From: Eubacteriales bacterium
GTDB lineage: Bacteria; Bacillota; Clostridia; Lachnospirales; Lachnospiraceae
Direction: 5' to 3'
Assembly (NCBI GenBank): GCA_030524545.1
Contig: JAUNGM010000033.1
Span: 1-45,907 of the forward strand
DNA length: 45,907 nucleotides
Shown: positions 24,136-33,339 of the stretch, one piece after another
Position numbering within the stretch: position 1 is the first letter of the stretch
Layout: each line of letters begins with the position of its first letter
Made by a program: the position numbers and the translations under genes
The notes under the pieces: model-generated
The model's input: only the letters and a program-made list of their open reading frames with translations
Database searches by the model: none
What the model was told of the DNA's origin: nothing

Positions 24136-24158
24136 GGCATCCGCTGTTATCGGATGCC
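24136..24158 (-). terminator. Hairpin after the permease genes
   Basis: GGCATCCG (24136-24143) and CGGATGCC (24151-24158) pair around CTGTTAT, with flanking AGAA/TTCT extending the stem. It lies between the last permease gene and the response regulator gene, without a good T run, so partial termination or mRNA protection is likely. Confidence 0.5.
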
Positions 24159-24195
24159 CATTCTGTGTAATAATTATTTTCACGGCATAAAAGGC

Positions 24196-25056
24196 TCAGC
24201 CCTTTACTGCACCTGCCGTCATGCCCTTTATAATATACTTCTGCAGGAAAATATAAACAATGATGACCGGAATTACTACCAGAGAAACCGTGGATGCCAT
24301 CAGTCCGTAGTTCGTCCCTTCCTTGGACGTGAGCATCTGCATCAGCCTGGTAATGGCCCAGTATTTTTTATTTCTCAGGAAAAACATCTGTGTAAACAGA
24401 TCATTATAGCTCCACAGGAAGGAAAAAATTGCAACCGTTGCAAAAGACGGCTTTGTCAGCGGCACTACAACTTTGAAAAAGGTCTGGAATGCATTGCTTC
24501 CTTCCATATATGCCGCTTCCTCAAGCTCTATCGGCAGACTCTTAATGTAACCGGTCAGCACGACAATGGCAAAGGACAAATTTCCTGCAATCTGCGGAAG
24601 GATCACACAAAGCAGATTTAGAAAAAGAGAATTCGACGCTGTAATTCCCATTTTATTCTGCATCTGATATACCGGAATGATTGTAGAAAATACCGGAAAC
24701 ATCATTCCGGCAACTACAAGGCTCATTAACAGGCCGCGCAGCTTGAACTGATAGCGAACCAGCCCGAAGGCGGCCATTCCGGCAAGCAGAATCACCGCAG
24801 CCGCCACAGTAAAGGAAATCAGAAGGCTGTTCCTGTATGCTGTAGCAATTCCCAGCCTGTCAAAAGCCATTTTATAATTGGCTGTTGTAAACAGTTCTCC
24901 CAAAGGAAGGGAAAAAGAGTCCACCATGATCTTATCCTTGGCTTTGAAGGAGTTTAAAACGACCCAGACAATCGGATAGATCGTTGTAACCGCCCATAAG
25001 ATCAGCACCGCATAAATCAGCACGCTGCCGGGGGAAATTCTTTTCTTCTTTTTCAT
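24196..25056 (-). CDS. Carbohydrate ABC transporter permease, CUT1 MalG-type
   Basis: A 286-residue inner-membrane permease with six predicted spans. The N-terminus is basic (MKKKKR). The EAA coupling loop reads ELEEAAYMEGSNAFQTFFKVVVPLTKP, the diagnostic contact for the ATPase, around residue 190. The C-terminus ends IIKGMTAGAVKG, typical of MalG/MsmG/YtcP proteins. It follows the other permease by 15 bases. No ATPase gene is in the locus, so a shared MsmX/MsmK-type ATPase encoded elsewhere probably powers it. Confidence 0.92.
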   Translation of the reverse strand: MKKKKRISPGSVLIYAVLILWAVTTIYPIVWVVLNSFKAKDKIMVDSFSLPLGELFTTANYKMAFDRLGIATAYRNSLLISFTVAAAVILLAGMAAFGLVRYQFKLRGLLMSLVVAGMMFPVFSTIIPVYQMQNKMGITASNSLFLNLLCVILPQIAGNLSFAIVVLTGYIKSLPIELEEAAYMEGSNAFQTFFKVVVPLTKPSFATVAIFSFLWSYNDLFTQMFFLRNKKYWAITRLMQMLTSKEGTNYGLMASTVSLVVIPVIIVYIFLQKYIIKGMTAGAVKG

Positions 25057-25071
25057 CTTCGCTCCCCTCCT

Positions 25072-25959
25072 TTAATAATCCGCTTCTTTAAAAATCGCAT
25101 TGACAACTTTGGAAGTAACGATTCCGAGAACAACGATCACAACTGCAATCGCACTTCCGTAATCCACGTTCATCGTCTCCATTGTGTGATAGTACATATA
25201 GGTTCCTGTAAGGAAGGTACTTCCTTGCGGCATTCCTTTTGGAAACATCACCCACGGCAGGTCGAATACCTTCAGCGCACCTGTCACAGCCAGAACCACA
25301 CAGGTACACATCACATTCCTGAGAAGAGGGAGAGTGATGTAGCGGACTCTCTGCCATCTGGTAGCGCCGTCAATGGATGCTACCTCATAAAGTTCTTCCG
25401 AAATATTATTCAGCCCTGTTATGAGAATAACAAAATAAAATCCCACATACTGCCACATAACAGGTACCATCATGGTAAATAAGGCAATCCCCTTGGCCTT
25501 CCAGTCCATCAGTTCGGTTGCCCCAAAACGTTCCATGATCTGATTGATCATTCCTTTATTGTACAGAAAGATCAGATTGAACAGAAGTCCCAGTGCCGTA
25601 GCGGAAATTACGATTGGAAAAAAGTATACTGTACGGAAGAACTTTGCTCCGCGCCCGATATTATCCACCATGACCGCCAGTACAACCGCAATTCCTACCT
25701 GCCCGATAATGGTTACAACCATCATGATCAACGTGTTGATCAGCGCTGTCCGCATATTTTTATCCGTGAGCATTTCCTGATAATTCAGATACCATGGATC
25801 ATTCCATCCCTTCGCAGCCGTTCCCAGCCTGCCGATTTTCTGGAAGCTGTTCAGAATATTCCTGAAAAAGGGATAGTACAGATACACGATCATAAAAAGG
25901 AATGCCGGCAGAAGAAAAAACAACAGCGGTTTTTTGTTTTTATAAATATTCGCCCCCAT
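25072..25959 (-). CDS. Sugar ABC transporter permease, CUT1 MalF/UgpA-type
   Basis: A 295-residue permease with six spans. The coupling loop YEVASIDGATRWQRVRYITLPLLR lies near residue 195. An N-terminal basic segment precedes FFLLPAFLFMIVYLYYPFF. It pairs with the downstream MalG-type permease. A terminator-like hairpin lies between this gene and the binding-protein gene upstream, which would make permeases less abundant than the binding protein. Confidence 0.92.
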   Translation of the reverse strand: MGANIYKNKKPLLFFLLPAFLFMIVYLYYPFFRNILNSFQKIGRLGTAAKGWNDPWYLNYQEMLTDKNMRTALINTLIMMVVTIIGQVGIAVVLAVMVDNIGRGAKFFRTVYFFPIVISATALGLLFNLIFLYNKGMINQIMERFGATELMDWKAKGIALFTMMVPVMWQYVGFYFVILITGLNNISEELYEVASIDGATRWQRVRYITLPLLRNVMCTCVVLAVTGALKVFDLPWVMFPKGMPQGSTFLTGTYMYYHTMETMNVDYGSAIAVVIVVLGIVTSKVVNAIFKEADY

Positions 25960-25974
25960 CTCTGCCCTCCTTGT

Positions 25975-26011
25975 AAAAAGCTGGCTGAGGACGCATCATC
26001 CGCCCCCAGCC
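25975..26011 (-). terminator. Internal terminator between the sugar-binding protein and permease genes
   Basis: On the minus strand the arms from 26011-26004 (GGCTGGGG) and 25990-25983 (CCTCAGCC) form a hairpin followed by AGCTTTTT. Its position inside the operon suggests it lowers permease expression by partial termination. Confidence 0.65.
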
Positions 26012-26083
26012 GCCGGTTCATTCACTGCATTTTATATGTTTCAGACTGAAATGTCAATCATAAACATTCTGTTTTTCGAGTAA

Positions 26084-27406
26084 TCATTCTGCGCTTTCTG
26101 CGTAGATGGCAAATCCTTCTGCCACTGCATCTTCTGCGGAAACTTCACCTGTTACGATGTCCGGCATACCGTCAAAGGTAGGAACACGGCACTCACCCTG
26201 GAAGTTGTCCTGCAGAGCCGGTGTATAGGAGGTAACTTTTGCTCCGAATTCGATTGCTTTGATCTGAAGTCCGTTCATTACGGAAGTATCAGCTTCAGGA
26301 GCTTCCTTCAGCGGGCTTGCGGAATGCTGTGCAAATTTCAGGATCATGTCATCACTTGTCATAAAGTTTACAAAATCAACTGCTGCTTCTTTCTTTTCCG
26401 GGTCATCCCATGCTTTTTTGGTAATGTAGTAGCCCATGGAGAAACCGCCGATCAGGTCGCTTGCTTTTCTCACATCATTCTTCGTTGGAACGAAGGTTAC
26501 ATCAAATCTGTCAAGCGCTTCCGCGTCCAGAGTAGAAGGATCTTCCGGGTCAGACTGGCATGCGCCTGCGATACCTCCGACTTTCCAGGAGCCGTCCAGA
26601 AGGAATGCTGCCTTATCCTGGGTAAATAGCTGGAAGGTTTCATCATCTGTTGCAGATAAGGTATTCTCCGGGAAGCATCCTGCTTCATACATTGCCTTTA
26701 TATCTTCCATACCTGCTACCCATGCATCCGCTGCATCTGCTGCCGGAACTTCCGAATGTGCTGCAAGGTCTGTCTGATTATTAAAGATGGAATACTCCCA
26801 CCAGTAATGCGGAATATTTCCAAGAGCCGCTGCTACAGGTGCATATCCTTTTTCTTTAATGGCTGCACAGTCTGCCATAAACTGATCCCAGGTATAGTTT
26901 TCATCCGGCATAGCCACGCCGCAGTCCTCCAGAACCTTGGTATTGACAAACATTGCTTCCCAGTATCCATTGGTAGGAACTGCATAAGCTTTGCCGTCTA
27001 CCATGGAAGTCGGAATTTTTGCATCATCCATATTAGAAGCGTAATCCGGATATTCCGCACGGATATCTTCAATGGAAACTACCTTGCCTGCTTCTACAAA
27101 AGAATTGGCATCAGCTCCTGTGAAGAAAAACAGTACGTCCGGTTCCGCATCCATCTCAAAATCAGATACCACTGTGGTCTTAAATGTTTCATCTGAAGTA
27201 GCGGAGTTATCATTTACCGTATTTCCGGTTGCTTCCTGCCAGGCTTCCAGGCCTTCCTGATAATTCTTCGAATTGGAATCCTCTCCTGCAAATGTAGTTA
27301 CTACATTCAGTTCTACGGAATCAGCATGTACCATCAGCGCACTTCCGCTGATCATTGTCGCTGCCATAGCTGCACATAACATTGCAGATACCATTTTCTT
27401 TCTCAT
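26084..27406 (-). CDS. Extracellular solute-binding protein, CUT1 family 1
   Basis: A 440-residue sugar-binding protein. The N-terminus is a signal peptide (MRKKMVSAMLCAAMAATM... to VHADS) with a signal peptidase I-like end and no lipobox. The mature protein has SBP_bac_1 features: VTTFAGED, GLEAWQEATGN, DVLFFFTGADA, YAVPTNGYWEAMFVNTKVLE and DLIGGFSMGYYITKKAW. It lies between the sensor kinase gene (23 bases upstream) and the permease genes. Its sugar is not defined by sequence; the GH94 enzyme upstream suggests a beta-linked gluco-disaccharide. Confidence 0.9.
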   Translation of the reverse strand: MRKKMVSAMLCAAMAATMISGSALMVHADSVELNVVTTFAGEDSNSKNYQEGLEAWQEATGNTVNDNSATSDETFKTTVVSDFEMDAEPDVLFFFTGADANSFVEAGKVVSIEDIRAEYPDYASNMDDAKIPTSMVDGKAYAVPTNGYWEAMFVNTKVLEDCGVAMPDENYTWDQFMADCAAIKEKGYAPVAAALGNIPHYWWEYSIFNNQTDLAAHSEVPAADAADAWVAGMEDIKAMYEAGCFPENTLSATDDETFQLFTQDKAAFLLDGSWKVGGIAGACQSDPEDPSTLDAEALDRFDVTFVPTKNDVRKASDLIGGFSMGYYITKKAWDDPEKKEAAVDFVNFMTSDDMILKFAQHSASPLKEAPEADTSVMNGLQIKAIEFGAKVTSYTPALQDNFQGECRVPTFDGMPDIVTGEVSAEDAVAEGFAIYAESAE

Positions 27407-27429
27407 TCAAATTCCTCCAATCTTTCTGC

Positions 27430-29295
27430 TTATTCTTTTCCGTTTTCCCTTACGGGAGTTTCAACTTTGTAGTTATAGTATGCCGTATTTTTTGAGGAAT
27501 TTGAATAACTGGAACTGCGATTTCTTGCATTTTCTTGTTCTGTTTGCACATTTCCAATCAAAAGACGCGAAACCACCTTGTTCTCTCCTTCGCAGCTGAT
27601 AAACAGTCCGCAGTCCTCCCCGTAAAGAATCCTAAGTCTCTGATTCACATTGGCAATTCCTAAATTTCCGGAAGATTCCTTACTGGTATCATAGTCCGGG
27701 GAAAGAAGCCTCTTGATCCTTTCCTGGTTTTCGCCGGTCATCTCCCCGTCATTTTCAATCTCCAAAACCAGAAAATGATCTATAAAAAAGCTCCGCAGCG
27801 TCACTGTTCCTTCCCCTCTCGGCACAACGCCGTGTTCCACTGCGTTTTCAATGATCGGCTGAAGGATCAGGCGGGGCACAAGACACTGCATAGTGCTCTC
27901 ATCCAGCTCTTTGACCACTTTCAGCCGCTTCCCCAGCCGTTCTGAAGCAATATAAAGATAAGCATTGACGTAGATCATCTCTTCGGAAAAAGGTACCTCC
28001 GGCAGCTTTCTCCTGTCCATTGCCGCATCCATCAAAGTCGAAAGCGCTTCTATCATTTTGGATACTTTTTCATTACCGCCAAGACGCGCCTCCCAGTTAA
28101 TGATCTCCAGCGTATTATTCATAAAATGAGGGTTAATGTGGGACTGCAGTGCCATGATCTTGGCATCCCGCAGCGCCAGTTCCTCCTCATAAATATGGTC
28201 AAACTGGTATTTTAACGTTTTTGACATGTGGTTAAAGGAATCCCTCAGGGACTCAAATTCCAGACTTCTCGTATTCTCATGAAGCTGGCAGCCAAGGTTT
28301 CCGTTCTCAATCTCCCTTGCATGCTCCACCATTATGTTCAGCGGACGAATCAGATATTTTCTGGCCAGCATCAGGAAAATAAGAATCATCGGAACCAGAA
28401 ATGCAATCATAATCAGTATCAGATACTGATAATCATACAAAGGGGTAAACAGCTCCCCGGTATCTACCCGCAAAACCGTAGACAGCGTAAAATCACTGCC
28501 TTTCACAGTCTGATAAATATAGGCCCATCCTCCCTCCACCATCCAGGCAGCATCCTTTGTACTGTCAAATAGCGGAAGCTCATCCCAGGCCATCTGGTCT
28601 CCCTGGGAAACCACCGTATGATCACCGATCTTTACCTTTATATACCCCTCTTCTGTGGATTTCAGAAGCGGTTCCAGACAGTAATTCATATTCAGCCTGT
28701 GAACCAGGATTCCCCATGGCTCAAAAGCCGCATTCACCAGATTCCGCACCAGATAAAGGCGGCCCTCCCGGTAGTAAAGTCCGATGGATGTATCCAGTGT
28801 CTCCGCCAGTTCCATCACTGCCTCATGATCTTTCTCCCAGTAGGTCTCCAGATGGCGGTAGCTTCCGCCCGCAGGTGTATTGTAAGTTGTGATCTTCAGG
28901 TTCTCCGGATTGGACTTTATCATAAAAATACTGTCTGAAATCTCTTTTCGTTTTCCGAACTGCCTGGTCATATAATACTGGCCTTTGTTAAATGCTTCGC
29001 TGAAGCTTGTCTGTTCTCTGCGCAGCTCATTGTAATATCCGTAAAGCGTCCGGTCATAGGTTGCCTGTCTGGAATCACTGATAGCGCTGTCCAGACGCTC
29101 TATGCTGATCTGGTCATCCAGTTCAAGCTGACCGGCCATTCTCTCGAGCACCGCTTTTTCCTGGCGCTTTACCAGATAATGCCCCACTCCGGCAATCATC
29201 AAAATAAACGGAATCACCCAGTAAAGCAGCATGATGCTCACCATTTTCCATTGGATTGAGGTAGGCTTTTTCGCCTGAAAGCCTTTCTTTTTCAT
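27430..29295 (-). CDS. Sensor histidine kinase, YesM-like
   Basis: A 621-residue membrane kinase starting at ATG 29295, with GGGAGG upstream. Two membrane helices (about 17-40 and 290-312) enclose an extracytoplasmic sensor of about 250 residues. A HAMP-like segment (about 313-365, RKYLIRPLNIMVEHAREIENG) leads to the His_kinase domain with phosphoacceptor His390 in HINPHFMNNTLE. The C-terminal ATP-binding domain has PRLILQPIIENAVEHGV (N box) and a GNLGIANVNQRLRILYG G box. These kinases sense extracellular carbohydrates and phosphorylate YesN-like regulators. It follows the phosphohexomutase gene by 34 bases and precedes the binding-protein gene, so it is part of the sugar operon. Confidence 0.92.
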   Translation of the reverse strand: MKKKGFQAKKPTSIQWKMVSIMLLYWVIPFILMIAGVGHYLVKRQEKAVLERMAGQLELDDQISIERLDSAISDSRQATYDRTLYGYYNELRREQTSFSEAFNKGQYYMTRQFGKRKEISDSIFMIKSNPENLKITTYNTPAGGSYRHLETYWEKDHEAVMELAETLDTSIGLYYREGRLYLVRNLVNAAFEPWGILVHRLNMNYCLEPLLKSTEEGYIKVKIGDHTVVSQGDQMAWDELPLFDSTKDAAWMVEGGWAYIYQTVKGSDFTLSTVLRVDTGELFTPLYDYQYLILIMIAFLVPMILIFLMLARKYLIRPLNIMVEHAREIENGNLGCQLHENTRSLEFESLRDSFNHMSKTLKYQFDHIYEEELALRDAKIMALQSHINPHFMNNTLEIINWEARLGGNEKVSKMIEALSTLMDAAMDRRKLPEVPFSEEMIYVNAYLYIASERLGKRLKVVKELDESTMQCLVPRLILQPIIENAVEHGVVPRGEGTVTLRSFFIDHFLVLEIENDGEMTGENQERIKRLLSPDYDTSKESSGNLGIANVNQRLRILYGEDCGLFISCEGENKVVSRLLIGNVQTEQENARNRSSSYSNSSKNTAYYNYKVETPVRENGKE

Positions 29296-29329
29296 AATAC
29301 CTCCCGTCAGGCAAGGTTCTATTCTTATT

Positions 29330-30760
29330 TTACGATAATTCCAGGAACTTTTCAAATTTTCCTACGATTTCTTTGATATCTTCCGGATTTTTCATCTCGC
29401 AGAAGATACGAAGAAGCGGTTCTGTTCCCGAAAACCTGGCGATCACCCATCCGCCGCACCGGAAATAGACCTTGCAGCCGTCCAGATAGGAAACCTTTTC
29501 AATGGGAACGTCCAGTTTTGGAAGAAGCTTGTCTTCCATCAGGATCTGGTAGATTGCAGCCTTCTTTTCGGGAGTAAAGGAATAGTCATGCTCTTCCATA
29601 TAAATCGTACCGTATTCCTGCCGGATGTCCCTGTAAATTTCCGAAAGACGCTTGCCTGTCACAGCAATCATCTCCACAAGAAGGGCTGCCGCATAAATCC
29701 CGTCCTTCCCGTTAATATGTCCTCTCACCGTAAGTCCGCCGGAGGACTCTCCTCCGATCAGAGCATTCGTCTCCTGCATTTTTGCAGAAATGTATTTGAA
29801 TCCTACAGGAACCTCATAGCAATTTTCCCCAAAGCTTTCTGCTACCCGGTCCAGCATATGGGTCGTAGCCACATTCCGCACACAGGATCCTGTCCAGCCT
29901 TTGTATTTCCGAAGATAGTAGTAAAGCAGCACCAGAATATCGTTGGGATGAAGAAATGCTCCCGTATCGTCGATCACACCGATCCTGTCCGCATCTCCGT
30001 CTGTCGCGATCCCGATGTCACAGTACCGGTCCACCACATAGTTCTGCAGGGAGCGAAGCGTCACCGCATTGGGAGCCGGAAGCTTGCCGCCAAACAAGGT
30101 ATCATGACGTTCATGGATCGTCTCAACCTCGCATCTTGCAATAGATAAGATCGTTTTCAGGGAGGTCTGGCTCACCCCGTACATAGGATCCAGGGCGATC
30201 CGCAGCCCCTTATCCCGGATGGCTTTTACATCAATTCTGGTGAGAATATTGTCAATATAATCATTCAGCGGATTAAATTCCACCACCAGTCCCTCGCTCT
30301 TTGCCTGATCATATGGCATCACCGAGGGCGGGTTTCCTTTCTCTTTTGCCTCCTCAGCCGCTGCAAAATACTCCTCTATTTCTTTTGTCTGCTCTTCATC
30401 CGCATCCCTGCCGCCTTTTGTAAACAGCTTAAATCCATTATAAATTGCCGGGTTGTGGCTGGCTGTTACCATCATTCCGTAAGGCAGGTCATTTGCCATC
30501 ACATAGTACATGATCAGCGGTGTCGGGGAAGAGCGGTTGACAAACCTGCACGGAATTCCTTCTGCGGCCAGTACCTCGCACGCCCACATCACTGCCTCTT
30601 TGGAAAGGAATCGTCTGTCATAGCCAATGCAGATTCCCTGATCCGCCACATTTTCATCCTGCATCTTCATCGCCAGGGCTTTGGCAAGAAGCTGGATATT
30701 GGCTTTGGTAAATTCGTCTCCGATGACGGCTCTCCAGCCGCCTGTTCCAAATCTGATCAT
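29330..30760 (-). CDS. Phosphoglucomutase / phosphomannomutase family protein
   Basis: A 476-residue alpha-D-phosphohexomutase. The N-terminus reads IRFGTGGWRAVIGDEF. The active serine is Ser101 in VTASHNPAIYNGFK. The metal loop is ATDGDADRIGVID (about 252-264). The sugar-binding motif is GGESSGGLTVRGH, and the C-terminal phosphate-binding loop is ARFSGTEPLLRIF. It interconverts hexose 1- and 6-phosphates; placed 49 bases after the GH94 phosphorylase gene, its natural job is to turn glucose-1-phosphate from phosphorolysis into glucose-6-phosphate for glycolysis. AGGAGG-type spacing precedes the ATG. Confidence 0.92.
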   Translation of the reverse strand: MIRFGTGGWRAVIGDEFTKANIQLLAKALAMKMQDENVADQGICIGYDRRFLSKEAVMWACEVLAAEGIPCRFVNRSSPTPLIMYYVMANDLPYGMMVTASHNPAIYNGFKLFTKGGRDADEEQTKEIEEYFAAAEEAKEKGNPPSVMPYDQAKSEGLVVEFNPLNDYIDNILTRIDVKAIRDKGLRIALDPMYGVSQTSLKTILSIARCEVETIHERHDTLFGGKLPAPNAVTLRSLQNYVVDRYCDIGIATDGDADRIGVIDDTGAFLHPNDILVLLYYYLRKYKGWTGSCVRNVATTHMLDRVAESFGENCYEVPVGFKYISAKMQETNALIGGESSGGLTVRGHINGKDGIYAAALLVEMIAVTGKRLSEIYRDIRQEYGTIYMEEHDYSFTPEKKAAIYQILMEDKLLPKLDVPIEKVSYLDGCKVYFRCGGWVIARFSGTEPLLRIFCEMKNPEDIKEIVGKFEKFLELS

Positions 30761-30809
30761 CTCATTTTCCTCCTATCTTCCGGGTACTGTCCCTTGCCGG
30801 ATGAAACGC

Positions 30810-33200
30810 TTATCCCATCACGGCTCTGACTTCGTGCCTGCTGCCGGCCTCCATGACAGGAATCCGGTCCACTTCCTTTCCATCCAGATAGAGCCTTGCC
30901 ACCCCTTTGGAAACATGTCCGGGGTTTTCCACCGTAATGTCATATACGGCATCCCGGAACCGCCGGATCACACGGAATCCGTCCCACTTGGCAGGAATGC
31001 AGGGATCCACCGTAAGGCCGTCAAGCTGCGGCCGGATTCCCAGCATATAATGAGTGGCGGAATAATACGCCCAGCCTCCTGTTCCTGTCATAAACGGGTG
31101 CCTCGCCCGGCCAAAAGCCGTGTGGTCACGTCCCATGATGAACTGACAGTAAGAATACGGCTCCGACTCTCTGATCTCAATTTTATCATTTTGATAGTAC
31201 GGGCACAATGCATTATAAAACTCCATGGCCCTGTCCCCCCGTCCAAGGCAGCACTCCGCAGCCCAGGCCCAGGGATTGGGATGACTGAAAATAGAAGCAT
31301 TTTCTTTCAGTCCGGGATAAACCCTTGTCACAAATCCAATGTCCTCGTCCGGTACGGTATAAGCCGGCCCATTCAGCATGATTCCATACGGCGTAAACAA
31401 TTGTTCATAGATGCTGTCCATGGCACGGATTCCCTTTTTCTTCGGCGCTGCGCCTGAAAGAACGGCCCATGCATTGGATTCCAGATGGATGCGTCCTTCC
31501 TGGTCATCCATGGTTCCGATTTTTTTACCTTTGCTGGTAATTCCGCGGATGTACCATTCTTTGTCCCACAGAACTTCGTCGCAGACCTTCTGTACCTGTT
31601 CCGCCATCTCTGTATACCGCCTGACATCCTCGTTTCTGCCCAGATACCGGGCAAGCTCCAGAAAGTTGTTCAGCGCCCAGTAATGCAGGAAGGAAACCAT
31701 GGCACTTTCGCCGCCGCCAAGGTTCAGGCAGTCATTCCAGTCTGCCCGCAGCCCTTTGCAGATTCCGTCCGCTCCCACTTCCTCTGCGGAAAAATCCAGG
31801 ATCCGCTTCATATGTTCATATACCGTTCCCTCTCCGTCATCCGCATATCCGTACACTTCCTCAAGGAAAGCAAGATCACCTGTTTCCCGTACGTATTCCG
31901 CAATGGCGCTTACCAGCCACAGCGCATCATCCGAGCAGGCATCCTCCAGACCGTGAATCATCTCCGTGCGGCTTGGCGTTGGGATCACGGTCGGCGACTT
32001 GAACGGCTTCACTTCATGATCCGGGTCAAACCACTCCGGCTGGAAAAGGTGCAGGCCATATCCCCTGGAAACCAGCCCCCGCAGAAGCTCCACCATCCTC
32101 TGTCGGCATTTTTCCGGATTGGAATGGATCACCGTCATGGAGTCCTGGGAGGTATCACGGTATCCAAGCCCTGTCCTTCCGCCGACTTCGATAAAAGAGG
32201 CAAATCTGGAAAACATGATATTGATTTCCGCCTGATACAGATTCCAGACGTTCAGCATATGGTTCATACCTTCATTTGGCGTAAACACCTGCTGTGCGGA
32301 AAGCTTCTCCTCCCAGAAATCCGCAAGCTGACGGTATACCGTGTCCACAGCCTCTCCATTGCCGTACTTTGCCCGCATCCTGGCCCCGTTTTCCCTGCGG
32401 CCCTCGCCCAGCAGGAAAATCAGGCGCACCTCTTCCCCGGGTGCAAGAGTCACCCTCTTATGCAGCGCTCCGCAATGGTTATTGCCAAGCTCCGTACTTC
32501 CCATTCCGTATCCCCGCTCCACTGCTGCAGGATTCGTTTCCGTACGGTAAGCTCCGATAAAGGTATCCCGCACACAGTCATAGCTGTCCGGCTGGAAATC
32601 CGCAGTAAAAAACTGATATCCGAATTCTTCATAGAACAGGTCGTGCTCAATAATTCCATCTTCATAGGAGGAACCTGCCGCATACATACTCATCTGAAAA
32701 TTCTTGTTGTCCATCTCAATATGATGGAAGGAAAATTCCAGATAAGAAAAAACGCTGACAGACCGCTGCCGCTCATCTTCATTTTTGATGCGGACATCCC
32801 AGATCTCCACCGGATCGTCCATGGATACGGACATCTTCTGGGATGCTTTGATCTTATGATACTCACATTCATATACACTGTAGGAAAGCCCATGGCGGCA
32901 CCGATAGGAAGCATCCTCCAGCGGCTTGCCCACCGGCTGCCAGGAAATACTCCAGTAATCCCCATCCTCGTCATCCCTCAGATATACATAATGCCCCGGC
33001 CTGTCCATGGGAACACCGTTTGGACGGAATCTTGTGATCCTGTGGTACTCCGGTGATTTATAAAAAATGTAGCCTCCTGCCGTATGATTCAGGACCGCAC
33101 ACATATCCTTTACTCCAAGATAGTTGGTCCAGGATGTGGGCAGATCTATCCGGTCAATCACATATTCCCTGTTTGCCTGATCAAAATGTCCGTACTGCAT
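30810..33200 (-). CDS. GH94 disaccharide phosphorylase (cellobiose-phosphorylase-like)
   Basis: A 796-residue cytosolic inverting phosphorylase. I start it at ATG 33200 because AGGAGG lies seven bases upstream; an in-frame start at 33254 lacks one. The N-terminal beta-sandwich begins YGHFDQANREYVIDR and WTNYLG, as in cellobiose and chitobiose phosphorylases. The (alpha/alpha)6 catalytic domain has RTGLGYRDTSQD (about 342-353) and ADWNDCLNLGGG, with the presumed general acid Asp490. The product would be alpha-glucose-1-phosphate plus a free sugar, saving one ATP. The acceptor cannot be fixed: the loop around 380-410 (YGLHLFQPEWFDP) does not look like classic cellobiose phosphorylase, so another beta-glucosyl disaccharide is possible. 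It heads the sugar operon. Confidence 0.85.
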   Translation of the reverse strand: MQYGHFDQANREYVIDRIDLPTSWTNYLGVKDMCAVLNHTAGGYIFYKSPEYHRITRFRPNGVPMDRPGHYVYLRDDEDGDYWSISWQPVGKPLEDASYRCRHGLSYSVYECEYHKIKASQKMSVSMDDPVEIWDVRIKNEDERQRSVSVFSYLEFSFHHIEMDNKNFQMSMYAAGSSYEDGIIEHDLFYEEFGYQFFTADFQPDSYDCVRDTFIGAYRTETNPAAVERGYGMGSTELGNNHCGALHKRVTLAPGEEVRLIFLLGEGRRENGARMRAKYGNGEAVDTVYRQLADFWEEKLSAQQVFTPNEGMNHMLNVWNLYQAEINIMFSRFASFIEVGGRTGLGYRDTSQDSMTVIHSNPEKCRQRMVELLRGLVSRGYGLHLFQPEWFDPDHEVKPFKSPTVIPTPSRTEMIHGLEDACSDDALWLVSAIAEYVRETGDLAFLEEVYGYADDGEGTVYEHMKRILDFSAEEVGADGICKGLRADWNDCLNLGGGESAMVSFLHYWALNNFLELARYLGRNEDVRRYTEMAEQVQKVCDEVLWDKEWYIRGITSKGKKIGTMDDQEGRIHLESNAWAVLSGAAPKKKGIRAMDSIYEQLFTPYGIMLNGPAYTVPDEDIGFVTRVYPGLKENASIFSHPNPWAWAAECCLGRGDRAMEFYNALCPYYQNDKIEIRESEPYSYCQFIMGRDHTAFGRARHPFMTGTGGWAYYSATHYMLGIRPQLDGLTVDPCIPAKWDGFRVIRRFRDAVYDITVENPGHVSKGVARLYLDGKEVDRIPVMEAGSRHEVRAVMG

Positions 33201-33339
33201 AAAAAAACCTCCTATCATCCATTCTTTAGGATTATTATAGGAGATTTTTTTCATATAAGGAATGCTTTCTTATGGGAAAATTTGTCTTGTTTTGCTTTCA
33301 CTGTTCATGCTTTCGGCATAAACGGTAACGTTTTGCTGC
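33201..33339 (-). promoter_or_regulatory. Upstream region of the GH94 operon
   Basis: A minus-strand TATAAT lies about 35 bases before the GH94 start, with a weak TTCCTT -35 at 17-base spacing, consistent with an activator-dependent promoter. A palindrome AAACG-GTAA-CGTTT lies at 33320-33333. I see no convincing catabolite-response element. Confidence 0.45.

Noticed and set aside
31485-33056. Plus-strand frame of 523 codons opposite the GH94 gene
   Set aside because: A shadow of the GH94 frame with low-complexity Phe/His/Pro-rich sequence and no motifs.
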